64,000 nucleotides of DNA from Haliclystus octoradiatus (Eukaryota > Cnidaria > Staurozoa > Stauromedusae > Haliclystidae): positions 7,832,030 through 7,896,029 of the forward strand of contig OU744450.1 of assembly GCA_916610825.1 (NCBI GenBank), read 5' to 3'. A program made the position numbers and the translations under genes. Below, in pieces: positions 1-14,100 of this stretch (position 1 is its first letter; the number at the start of each line of letters is the position of its first letter). The notes under the pieces are model-generated. The model was not told the origin of the DNA. It saw only the letters and a program-made list of their open reading frames with translations, and did not search any database.

Positions 1-648
1 CAGGAAGCCTTATTACTTCTATTTTCTATAGAATATTGAGATTCCGCCCGCGGAGAAGGCAAAAATTTGTTAAAGCGCCCGCGCATGCAGTCCTGAGAAT
101 ATTACATGGCCGCCCTCGAAATCTCGTCGAAAATCGCCCTTCTCTGCAAACTGGAGTATCAATAACTCCCGGTCTGCAAAGCATGGCAGCTGCGTCCCTG
201 AGATGAAATTTTTCTCGTTATTGTCGCTCCTGAAGCTGCAGTCTTCATCGAAAATTGATAGTTAAACATTATTATTTTCTCATTTTCTTTGCAATTTTTG
301 CTGAAATGATGGATTTTGCCGCCCCCGAAATCAAATTTGATTAGTTGCTAGTGTCCTTCCTTATCCTATCTGTTAGTCTGTTATACTGTTACTCTTTGCA
401 ATCTTTGGTCTGTTTACTAATTCGCTGGTTTTAATATTTCCAGGAAATCGTTAAATTATAAAACATTTTACTTGATAATTCAATGACTCAGTTAGTGATA
501 AATTATGAAAATGATTACAATTATCATTGTTTACGTACCATAAATCGGTCTTAATCTTCGTTCAGTGACATCAACGTGATTCTTGTTAGCGGCCATGTTG
601 TCAGACAGCCTCATAGACTAGTCTCACTTTCATCATACCTGTAGTAAA
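1..648. other. Upstream region of RWDD4; no gene recognised
   Basis: No open frame of note and no repeat family seen elsewhere in the window. GC content is higher in the first 250 bases (several CpG-containing clusters), then the sequence becomes AT-rich up to the RWDD4 start. It presumably contains the promoter and 5' leader of RWDD4, but I see no convincing core promoter motif. Confidence 0.4.
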
Positions 649-2922
<2,274 letters not shown>

Positions 2923-3630
2923 GCTAATAATTAAAATGTTACATATCCTCATCATAATTTATAATTATATATTTAATGTAATTTAGATTTGTAAAAATCT
3001 GTTCTTAAATATTTGACTTTTATTATCAGATTGGCATCTTGATAGAAAGCCACCTCAACTCAAGGAATTATCTGATAATTTAATCTCTTTTCAAACACAA
3101 CACAACCCTCTTGTTGAGGGGTTTGACAATGATATTTTTATTATTACAATAACATCAACAAAAGTATATTGAATGGAATAATAAAGAAATTCTATTAAAA
3201 ATTTATGACGAATATTAATGCTGTAATCAAGTATCTTATAATAGCACTTTCATATCTAACATTTACAGAAGGGTAAACATCATAAACATAAAATATTTTT
3301 TTGCTTTCAAAGAAATGCTTATTTCATAATTTGTGCATTGGTCTTAACAGTTCAAAAGCAGAGCTGAGCTTAAATCTAGATCCTAGGATTAGGATGGATC
3401 TTCACGTTTTGACTGGAGCAGGATTGGATCTAGATTTGAATCCTTGCATTGAGACCTTGGATTCGTATCAAAATCCTAAAAAAGAAGTGTTTTTGTTACT
3501 ATTATTATTTTGGTACATTATGTATTTACAGGGATTTCTAGGTCAAGAGGATTCCCCGTGAGATTCCCTTGGAAATGTTTCCCCTCGTCTTCATTGAGAG
3601 GCAGCAGCTTCAGTCCATTTGTACTACAAA
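2923..3630. other. 3' UTR of RWDD4 and spacer to PRKRIP1
   Basis: AT-rich. An AATAAA at 3180-3185, about 260 bases after the RWDD4 stop, is a plausible polyadenylation signal. 3240-3630 would hold the PRKRIP1 promoter and 5' leader; no repeat recognised. Confidence 0.5.
3180..3185 (+). promoter_or_regulatory. Candidate polyadenylation signal of RWDD4
   Basis: Canonical AATAAA downstream of the RWDD4 stop codon. Position is plausible, but a chance match is not excluded in AT-rich DNA. Confidence 0.45.
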
Positions 3631-6600
3631 ATGGCAACCGTCGTCAAGAATGAAGTGAAGAAAATATATAAACGAAAGAAGGGTGATGACGATGAAGAAG
3701 AAAAGGAAGTCGTTACGAACCGAACGACAATAGATTATCAAAGACAGCATTTGGAAAAATTAATGAAAGATCCAGTAAGTTAGGAAAACAGGCCTAGAAA
3801 ACTGAACTGATAGACTCAGGCTGTGCAATATTGGATTGGGTCATTTGGATTTTGGATTACAATTATACCAATTACTGACAGAAAACTGACTGACTAAGAC
3901 TGAGTAGCCTAACTAAAAAGTAAAAACTAAACTAGCCTAATAACCTAGCTCGACGCTCTACTGATTTTATAGGAAGTCCCGGCATATTTTAGTAGGTTTT
4001 TATAATAATTATAGGCTATATCGTCTGATCGTCACTGTTTATTATTGATTATCTCTCATAACGCACATTTTGCATTCCGTGAAATAAGAAGTTATAAAAT
4101 TGTTTATAGCGTCTCATTTGCAACAAACTTTTGTGTTCATTATCTAACAATGAGATGAGAAAGTAAGATGAAAAGTTACACTTTGCTATATGAATTATGT
4201 AAGCATGCAATATTAAAATATAACAATGAAGCTTTTTTTAGCAATTGAAATAAAAACATTTGCGTCACTATTTGTATAACATCCAAGTCAAATTTCAAAT
4301 TAAATAAATTCGATATTGTGTACAACAAAACAAATCAAATCCGAATATTTTCGATCATTATAAATTATAATAAAAACCATTTAATTTAGTTTAAACTGTA
4401 TATCATTTTGAAACACATTTGTATATTGCGGAATGAACATAAAAATCTAAATAAATAAATTAAGTAAGAAGAGCTTGACTCATTAGCCTGCTCGCAGACT
4501 CAAAAATCTTACATAGACTGCCAATCCCATTGACAGACTTTAGAGAAAATCGGGTTCACCATGGGGATCCATAATGGCTAACGATTCCGACTAAAACATG
4601 AAAAGTTGCGCGAATTTTGGAAATTAGTCGATGATTTACTATTAGTTGAAACAATTTTTTTTCAAAACTAAGGAAAATGGTGACAGGATTTTTTTACATA
4701 AAAATTATCCTGTATTTATTCATTTGTTATTGTTTTATTGATTGTATATGTTGGAGTAATTGCTTATGACTTGTGTAAGACAGCAACAAACGTCAAAATG
4801 AATCATTTTATGTAATTAATACCACTGTAGCGAATTGTATATGTGATTTGTGTAGTGAAAAACCTCAGATCTGTTCTTCAGCGCCAGACAGAGCACGCGA
4901 TATTAGAAATATATTTAAATTTTTGTTATATATCAAACGTCGTATATTTCTGAACTAGCTGATATCAGAACATCACATACACACAGTCCTCTAAAATCCA
5001 AATAATGTTTGTTAGTTCAACTAACAAAATAACTTTGAATAGATGGGAAAATATTAACTCCGTTAACTATTTGCCACGCCATTTGACACCATTTTGGATA
5101 TTTCTATTTTTATCATGAAGAGGTCATCACTTTTCCAGTGTTATGATAAAAACATATCCGAAAACACGCGAGGGTAAGAAGAGTTTATCTTAATTCAAAT
5201 CATTCAAATGTATGCTCTTAATTCTACACATAAATGCAGTTTATTTTGGTATAATTTAAATTTGATTCAATATTGGCATGTTATTCTATTATTTTCAATG
5301 AAGAAACTGGCATCTAAATATAGGCCTACTAGCGTTTTATACAGAAAACAAAACACCCGACTGAAAAATACATTGAAATACAAAATAGCATAATAAAATT
5401 CTCATAAACATATTTGAAAGGAATTAATTTTATTTATTTGATTGAGAAAACGCCATTGATGTAAACCTTATAATGAATAATTTCCGAAGAAATGAATACA
5501 AAAGCCGTAAAACGTTTTTCAAACTTTCAGTCGCTGATGACGTAAAAAACTCGGGAAACAATAGGACTATTGTTCTATTACGATTAATCAATTCTTAATC
5601 GATTCTTCTCTTCGATTCATCGATCCCAAAAAAACTGGATCGACCCATCACTAATCAAACCTGTATATTAAGGCCATCTGTCTATAGTGGTCAATTATCT
5701 ACCTCTCGTAGCTGGCTGTTATGTACAGGTTTCACTGTAGTGCACAGTAAAGAATAACCAGTAGTTTGATACGATCAGAGCGATAAAACTTTCTTTGTGT
5801 ATAAAATCAGCATCGAAATAAAAAGGGAGACACATACACAATGTCCACATTTTTATAAAATATGACTTTTTTTGAAAATACGACGACTTCAATTTGGAAG
5901 CTGTATTGCTTGCACGACTACAAATTATTCAAATGTTTCTGCTCAGAAGACGTAGAGTTTATGCAGGAAAATACAGTAAACCATTCTGGGTCCGGAAATT
6001 ATTTGAAGAGAGGAAAGAGAAAGGAGAGTTTCATATACTCGTAAAGGAAATGAAGCTCTACGACATCGAATATTTTTACCGTTCTCTTCGAACATATGTC
6101 ATTCGACATTTGAACAATTTTATGTAATGACTGGTCTAAAAATTGAAAAGAACGATACTCACATGAGAAAACCATGTGTTTGTTTGCGTTATTTGGTGAC
6201 TGGAGAATGTAGATTCACAATTGACAAAATACAGGCTACAAATTTCATCCCGCCATCTTGTTTGCTGAATATGTCATGACAACATCAGTTTCAGATGATT
6301 TGCATTGGCTTGATTCACTTTTCGCTTCAGCGAAACTTGCAGCGAAACTTGCGTGGTCCAAACTCGTGTTCAACGTCACACAACGCATGCGTACTCGGCT
6401 TTTTAGCCGCGAAATTTTCGCTGCAGCGAATTTTTCGTCAAGTGGAAACCGGGCTTAATGAAGTGGGTTAGGCCTACAGCTGTATCACTAAAACTTGAAT
6501 TTTCACCTTTTAGGATAAGCCCGTATTCATTCCTGAACCACCCAAGTCAAAGAAATGGCGTGATGCTCCAGAATTTGTAAGGCATGTAATGGGTAAGTGA

Positions 6601-9600
6601 GCCCACATGACATATTCAGCAATGGTTTGAAGGTAATAATAGCATACCGTAATAATGATGTGGATTATGCAGTTATGAAACATATTTTCACAAAAAAATA
6701 TATCAGTCTGGTTCTCCTATTTCTTTTGGAAAAAACTATTTTTCAAAACCATTATCAATGGGCAGAATTTGATACTTATGCCTACAATTAGGGTTCACCA
6801 AAATCCGGCAACCTGGCGAATAGGTTCAGGAAGATTGGCCAACATTCTGAAGAAAATCAATTTGTTTTCGTGGTTCTTCGCACTTGAACACTATAATTTG
6901 AGAACCATTTGGTTTGAAAACTTTCATAATATTTCTTTATAACAATGTCCCTATTTACCACTCTTCTCTTACATACCTATACTCAAATTTGTTGTATTAC
7001 CAGAGTCCAATATAAAAAATTCATTCTTGGGGTCATTGTCGAAATGTGATAAAAAATGCACCTTTCTAATTATCTTCCAAATTATGGAAAGCGTCAAAGC
7101 AAACAATCTTTCAATTGATTATACAAACTTAAAATACACAACTATTTCCCCCTTTAGTTCTGAGTTTGTGCTAGCCTTCCAGGATTTTTAAGTTCCGAAA
7201 TGCCCAATTTTATCGAACCTTATAGGCTACAGTGTACATTATCTTCAATTTGTTTGATATCTCAGATCAATTTTGAAATTTTTTATAATTTAGGCTCAAG
7301 TGCTGGTGCAGGAAGTGGTGAGTTTCATATATACAGAGGATTACGGAGAAGAGAGGAAAACCGTGTGACCTTTATGGAACGAGAAGCAGTAGCAGTAAGT
7401 TGTTCCTATTCTATTTTCTATTGTGTATAATTGCATCTTCACGAAATTCTAAACTGTATATATTCGTAAATGATAAACAAATTTATATCATACAAATATA
7501 AAAAAGTTATAACAATTATACCACGAGCCTGAGTTTTCTATCGTCGAATAGCCACAAATGTCCCTCGAAGAAACTTTGACGGTAGACAACAACTTGGGCG
7601 AGTTGTCTAATTGTTTCAGTAGAAGCCATTAGTGGAGTGGTCCAAGCAAACATAATCAAGAGTAATAAATTCAAACTATTGATTAGCCTGCGTCACAGAC
7701 CAAAACACTTTGAGAACGAACGTAACGTTCTCAAAATGTTTTGGTCTGTGACGCAGGCTAAGTATTTATTGACTTATTGAATAATTAATGTTGAATACAT
7801 GAATACAGCCGTCAATCAAATGCATGTATGACGACTGCAACATCCAATCAAGGATAACATTCAAAACTCCCAAATATTTGCGGAACAATGATTCCATCGT
7901 CGGGGCAATTTTCAAATAATTGCTCTTCTTAGGACAAGCGCGACATTGTTTTCCCGTTTACAAATACATTGAATACATGGACACAGCTTGGATATTTGCA
8001 ATCAAACTGTTGAAACCATGCGAGGTTCTGGTACAAAAATTTACGAATCTTAATTCATTATCATCTTTCGAAAATTGATGAACAGAATAGGCCTTCAACG
8101 TCATTTGAGTACATCAGAAATAGCAAGGGTTTATATGCAATGGATTTAGTGGTCGAGGAAGAGATTGCGGGACTGCCCTTCCAATTCCAAATAACCTGCA
8201 CTAATTTTGGAGTATTGAAAAAACAAATCAACATCAAATTTGACAATTTGACGTCACAGCGAAGTTTCACGTCCCGAACGTCATGCAAAATATTCAAACG
8301 TATAGTAATACTGCAGGTGACGAGGCATGTACGAACAAGAATGCATGACGATAGATGACGCAAATATTGCACGGCTTTCAACCTACTTTCTTTCTACTAT
8401 GCAGGTACGCAAGTAGGCAATTTACAGACACCATATTCGTCTTCACTCGGGCACAGAATTTGGAACTCTCATATAAATTTGATTCAAAAACATTTGTGAA
8501 TCACTTGTTTACTATTTGAAATTTGCGAGGGAACGTGCCCTCGTTCACTATGAGAAAACGATTCACGATTGAGCAACCAATAAGAATGCAGATCATTGAA
8601 TAGTACCCTAGCTGGTTGAGAGAAGTAAAATAGAGCATGCATTCCTATTAATCATATATCGTAACACATCATTTCTAAACAGAGTATGTTTTGCATGATA
8701 ATGCTTTTTTATTAGGTTATGAGCACTTTACAATTAATATTATTCCACACAATAACAAAGGCATACAGACATCAATAAATGTTTTGATACCCAGTGTTAA
8801 TTGAAGCCAGCAGCAAAAATCTACAAAAATATATATATATATTTGAATCAAGTCGAACTTGCTTAATATCCCCCCTCTGGTACAGATGAAAAGTGGGACA
8901 TTAAGCGAGGTAGGATTATGAGAGTTTGTATGGAGAATGGAAAATAGAAATCAGTTTTATGTGAGGATATTAAGCAAGATGGGATATTAAAAGAGGTGAT
9001 ATTAACCGAGTTCGACTGTAGTACAGTATCATTTATTTGGTAATTAATTAATTAATTTTTACAGTATTCAGCCTTGTGACTGGTACCTAAGTATTTGAAT
9101 ATTTTTTAAGGATGAAGAAAATGATGCTTTCCATCAGAAACTTGCTGAAAATAAAGCAAAAGCAGATGACAAAACCGCAAAGAAAAGAGCCAAAAGGTAA
9201 ACAGTAGACCTAGGCCTACTTATCAATTAACTCCTTAAGAAATCAATTCTTATATTCTTGGTATTGTTATATTCTTTATGATCGCAGTGTTCTAAAAGCA
9301 GCTCGTTAAGTTAAGAGGATATAGATATCAATTTTACTCCAGGCTGAATGAATAAAGACCAAGATAAGATAAAGAACAAATCAATTTTGATTGATTGTGC
9401 TGAGCAGTTGATGCCTTAAGAACTTAATTCTTATATTCTTGATGTCATCATCTTTTGACATTGCAAAGTATACAGTAGTTAAAAAATATTTCAAATCTTG
9501 GAAAGAAGTTAATATGTCGAAATTAATCTGGATTAAATATATTGAATCCTCAAAGTTTGCCACTAGAATAATTATGAAAAAATTTATAAGCAATCATTCA

Positions 9601-10167
9601 ATTAGTTGATACCATTCAGCAAGTAATTTATTTTGATGGTGCAAAAAATATTCATCCTTGACTCTTCCATAAAATCTTTCTTTTTTGAATTCCTCTAGGC
9701 AAAAGCAAAAAGAAAGACAGCGTTTGGCAAAAAAGCTAGAACAATCAAAAGCAAAAGATGACACCAAGAAAACTGGTATGTCAATGTTGTCAAGGAAACC
9801 AATATGTAACAATCATAAGCAGGGGATGATCAAATGGGGGCATTCGGGGATTGAGAGTTCAGGGAAGCTTGCACAAATTCAGAAGGAAGGGGAAGAAGTA
9901 GATGTATTTGGTTTCCGGTAGTTTAATTTTGACGCGTTCAAAAATGTTGGTTTCACTTTGTGTGGAATCACCCCCAAGACTGTTTGAGATGATTTGTTGA
10001 ATTATGTGACCATTTAGCCTATTCTATATTAGGAGTTACGGTTATGTCTCTATAATATTCTGTATTTCATTTCAGATGATGATAAAACGGTTGCTCTGAC
10101 CAAGGGAGAAAGTGACCCAGAAGAAGAGGAAACTGATGAACCTCATTTCATTGTCGGAGGGAAGTAA
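3631..10167 (+). CDS. PRKRIP1: PRKR-interacting protein 1 homologue (six exons, 192 aa)
   Basis: Exons 3631-3774, 6514-6592, 7294-7394, 9111-9196, 9699-9775 and 10076-10167. All are bounded by AG/GT with matching phases (0,1,0,2,1). The order of segments reproduces the family: [27 protein letters not shown], then the near-invariant [14 protein letters not shown] and LRRRE, a long charged helix rich in Lys/Ala/Glu with [20 protein letters not shown], an acidic patch, and the C-terminal FIVGGK (the human protein ends in a similar short motif). Length (192) fits the human protein (184). PRKRIP1 (yeast-to-human family, also called C114) is a nuclear RNA-binding protein, present as a long helix in late spliceosomes and reported to bind and inhibit PKR in vertebrates. 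Introns hold MITEs and a perfect hairpin. Confidence 0.95.
4850..4985 (+). repeat. Dispersed repeat, copy 1 of 2
   Basis: Matches the reverse complement of 48295-48430 over about 130 bases, with shared blocks CAGACAGAGCA and TTGTTATATATCAAACGT, plus weaker similarity upstream. Unclassified and non-coding; lies in PRKRIP1 intron 1. Confidence 0.65.
5653..5738. mobile_element. Tc1/mariner-type MITE, internally deleted
   Basis: Both ends (CAAACCTGTATATTA and CTGTACAGGTTTCACTG) match the termini of the complete copies at 21943-22119 and 40019-40195. The middle is shortened to under 90 bp. Confidence 0.65.
7684..7760. mobile_element. Hairpin element, TAGCC...GGCTA ends (copy a)
   Basis: A near-perfect 77 bp palindrome: arms of about 36 bases beginning TAGCCTGCGTCACAGACC around a loop of about five bases. 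It shares its first eight and last eight bases with hairpins at 11608 and 35615, but the arm interior differs. Flanks resemble a decayed 8 bp duplication. Lies in PRKRIP1 intron 3. Confidence 0.75.
8849..9018. mobile_element. Tc1/mariner-type MITE (TTAATATC family)
   Basis: A 170 bp non-coding element with inverted ends GTCGAACTTGCTTAATATC and GATATTAACCGAGTTCGAC, ending ACTG next to TA. These are the marks of Tc1/mariner-derived MITEs. Single copy in this window; lies in PRKRIP1 intron 3. Confidence 0.7.
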
Positions 10168-11130
10168 TTAAAATCTTTATTTCAAGGTAAATTTATGCTG
10201 TGTCAAAAGAGTTTTACGAAAACAAAGATAAAATCCGTGCCAAGCAAGTGATGATATATTATGGTGTGATTTCGACTAGATGTTTTATCTATCTGGATTT
10301 TTCAAGCTACTAATATTGTAGTATGTGCCAAACATGATTTGAAATAAGGCAGACAACATTTCGCAGTAGCCTACCTTTTTGTATTGTATATTTATAACTA
10401 TGCTACTATTTTTTTGTTACCCGTACATTATCAACAACTTAGATTGCAGTACTAAACAACGACAGGTAACTGATTTATAAAAATAACAAAATAAATGTAT
10501 ACAGATTAGAGTTACTGTATTTATATACAAATCTGTTTAAAAAAAATTAAAAACAACTATCTAAACTATCTCATAAATTATATAAATAAATGTTTTTGTA
10601 TAAAACATAAAAATGTAAATAAAATATTTTAAATCTAATGTGGACTTTGCGACTCAATGTTTATGTGTACGAGGTTTCTAAATTATTTATATAAAAATGT
10701 GTATGATAGCTAGGCTAAGCTAAATTATATTGATATTCAAACTTCGTATACAGTATAATACTGTTTAGTTCAATCAAAAGCGTAATGATAATGTAGTCAA
10801 GGTATGTAACGTATGGATCATGATATAAGAAATGATTCTGAAGTTTCGGACACAATCAGAATGAATTCAGCAGACGTTTCAGCATTCTTGTTTGTGAGAT
10901 TGTTCTCTTGGTATTTATTTTAGATTCATTTCTTCAAATCAAAATTCATTTTTCTGTGCCCTATGCGCATTGCCCACTAACAAAAATTTTCCCATTAAGA
11001 ACTCATTGAGAATTTTTTTCCATATCCAAACAATACAATTATTTAATCCAGTCAACCTTAACCAAACCATTGTCAGTTATTCAATGAACACAATTTTTCC
11101 ATATCCAATTATTACAAATTACTGTACTCA
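10168..11130. other. Convergent intergenic space (3' UTRs of PRKRIP1 and the chitinase)
   Basis: Very AT-rich. Several AATAAA-type hexamers (for example 10490-10495) could end PRKRIP1 transcripts on the plus strand. TTTATT at 10915-10920 could serve the chitinase on the minus strand. No coding region or repeat family recognised. Confidence 0.4.
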
Positions 11131-14100
11131 TTAGCGTAATGCAGTCTTTCTAGGTATTGATGAAGATGTTTTCCAATAAGCAATTGCTCCTAATCCCAAG
11201 AAGATAACTATTATGACAATAGCAACTATTATTACCGCCATGCTGGTCTTGTTAGAATCTGTTTGGTAAAAAATCAAATCCAATATTAATATTCAGTTAC
11301 AATATATTAATACATAATTAAAATTATTATTAATGGCAAGTTTTTTTTTAACTTTTTCTTGCTTCCGAAGCTCCTATTGATAAATTGAACCCTGACAATT
11401 CAGTAGGGTAATAGGGTGGAACACGAAACAATTACGTAGGAACAATAGAATCTCCAAGGTTTCAAGACTGACCTGATAGTAAAAAATCTTTTTACAAATT
11501 TTCGCTTTTCACAATCAAGACTTTAAGACCACATCAAAAATTATGAACACATATTTAAAGAAACTGGTTGCGATGAATTTGTAATATTTTTTATAACACA
11601 GCTGTTCTAGCCTGCGCGCAGACCTTACCTAAAGATTTTCATGTAAGGTCTGCGCGCAGGCTAGGCTGTTCTTGAATACCGTAATTCATGGTATTAATCA
11701 AGGCGTGGATTAATAATAAAATAATTATCAAACTCGATTTTGCATAATAACGGATAAATAGACAACTTTTATATTCACTTGTATGACTTCAAGACCATAT
11801 CAAAAATTATGAACACATATTTAAAGAAACTGGTTGCGATGAATTTGTAATATTTCTCATGACACAACTGTTCTTGAATACCGTAATTCATGGTATTAAT
11901 CAAGGCATTGATTAATAATAAAACAGTTATCAAACTTGATTTTGCATAATAACTGATAAATATACAACTTTTTTTATATTCACTTGTATGATCATTCAAA
12001 TGGCTTTACCTTCAATTTCAAAGAGAATATCGTGGACATGATCCCCAAAAGGCCGTCCATCAGACATTCTACTCAAATCGTTGAATCCTGCATTCCATAA
12101 CATAAAGCCACCAAATGTTGAATGAGTTTTAGCCCTCTGTGAAATTAAAAAGAAATGATACAGTGAAGTTTGTATACAGGCAGGCAGTCAGCAACAAAAT
12201 ATGAAAAATATGAAAAATTACTGTTATAAAAAGGTCCAACAAAATTAGGAATCCTGGATTCCTAGATTCCGGAAGGCTGGAGACAAATCCAGAAGAAAAT
12301 TGATATTTTGATGATTTATTGGTCAAACTTCAACAAAAAATTCAGAAGAAAATGTTGAAATGTATCTATGATTCTAGGAGGCTGAAACATTTGTCAGACC
12401 CCAGTGTATATATATGTAAGGTGTATGTTGTCTGTAGTCTATTTATGTAGGGTGAATCAATATTAGAACATGATTTTTCTATTTTGAACATTGAGCTGTA
12501 TTTGAGAACACAGTGATGCTATTGATTTAAACATGCGTTGCTGGATTGAATGGGTTTAATGTGGGCTGAGTAGGATTGGGGAGATCCCTTGTGAACAATA
12601 GCAAGTTGTCACGTAAAGCTGCAATGACCGCAACATTTTGTTTGGATATACAAAAAGAAAATGAAACAGCAGGCCAAATAAAAACATGGATCAAGTGATT
12701 CTAATGATTCTAATTGATTGACACAGTGATTCTAATGACATGCCTAGGCTTACTAATTTCATACATTTTGACGGAGACGGAGAGTTGTTAGCATAGGCTT
12801 AAATACGTTTGAAGGAAATCTCTTTTATATGCTAAGATTTTTTAGTCAATTACATAAATTGTGATTAATAGTCAAATGCTTGTTGATTTGAAGTACACAA
12901 CAAATGTACAAACAGATACACATAACAGAATTATGTATGCGCACCGACAAGGAATCGAACCCCCATCTCCCGCATGATTGTCCCACGCATCGTGCCCCGC
13001 ACGATTGTCCCACACATCGTGCGGGCACTCTGCAACTGAGCTATCATTACACAAATATATTTAACTTTTAACAATTAGACACTGAGACTGCGTTGCCTTC
13101 AGTCGAATCATTGAATAGTCAAATAGCGAAATACTCCAGTATCTCAACCATGAAGTCTCTTCAGATGTTCAAACCGCAAGTTCTTTAAAAAACTTTTTTT
13201 TTAACGCAAATCTTCGGGTTAATTAATAATGAATTAATTGAATTTGTAATTTAACTTTTCTGCAATAAAAATCGATTTGCTGATCAATAAACTTATAATT
13301 AACAACAATATAATCTTTCAAAAAGTGCTACAGAGACAGTCAGGATGTGTATATAATTTATTGATTAACACCCCCTCCCACCATGTACGTAGATGTATGC
13401 TGTTGGTATGACCTCCGCTCCCCCTAAACAGACTACATTCTTTATGGATAGTCCCTACGTTCATGAGCTTTACCATGAAAACAGGTCATGTAACGTTGAA
13501 GAAAAGTTTACATGAATTAAGTGGCCTGTCTTCATCGATTTTCAGTACAATGTTTTCACGGGATTAGCTTACCTCATAAACAGCTTTTATATCAGAAAGT
13601 GATCGATAATAAACTTCTCCACCAGGTATTCCACTAGCAAGTGGATGTGCTGCTAATCCAATATACACTTTGGGCCCAACACCACTATGATTCCCAGTCA
13701 CATGTTTAGCAAATTCATTCCATTTTTCAAACCGATACCAAAATATATCACTACCAGGTACACACGTACAACAATAAAATTGTATATAAATATCAGTAAA
13801 TAATTCTCCATGTAAAGTGAAGGCAGTGTCTGTATTTGCAGTTGTATTTGGTCCAAGATAAATATCTGGAAACGGACACCCAGGTGGTGCAGTAAGTTTA
13901 TAATGTTTCGTTAAATCACTAGACATGAGATCATGAAGTCTTTTTATAAATGCTGCATAACCAAGCGGTGTGCCTTTTTCAATGTCTAAATCGATTCCAT
14001 CCAAGACAGCACTATCAAATAAACATCGAATGATACAAATCAACAGGGCTCAATAAAATGGGGACTACTGGTGAACTACAGCTGGTTGCATGCATATTTT

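Noticed and set aside
5862-6127. Pair of overlapping frames in PRKRIP1 intron 1
   Set aside because: No domain, atypical composition, and the PRKRIP1 exons splice cleanly across this region.
9830-9921. Further hAT MITE copy after PRKRIP1 exon 5
   Set aside because: One block (CAAATTCAGAAGGAA) resembles the long subfamily, but no termini and too little similarity to call.
12846-13054. Two overlapping Cys/Gly-rich small frames
   Set aside because: They are read-through of the tRNA-like sequence and its tandem insert.
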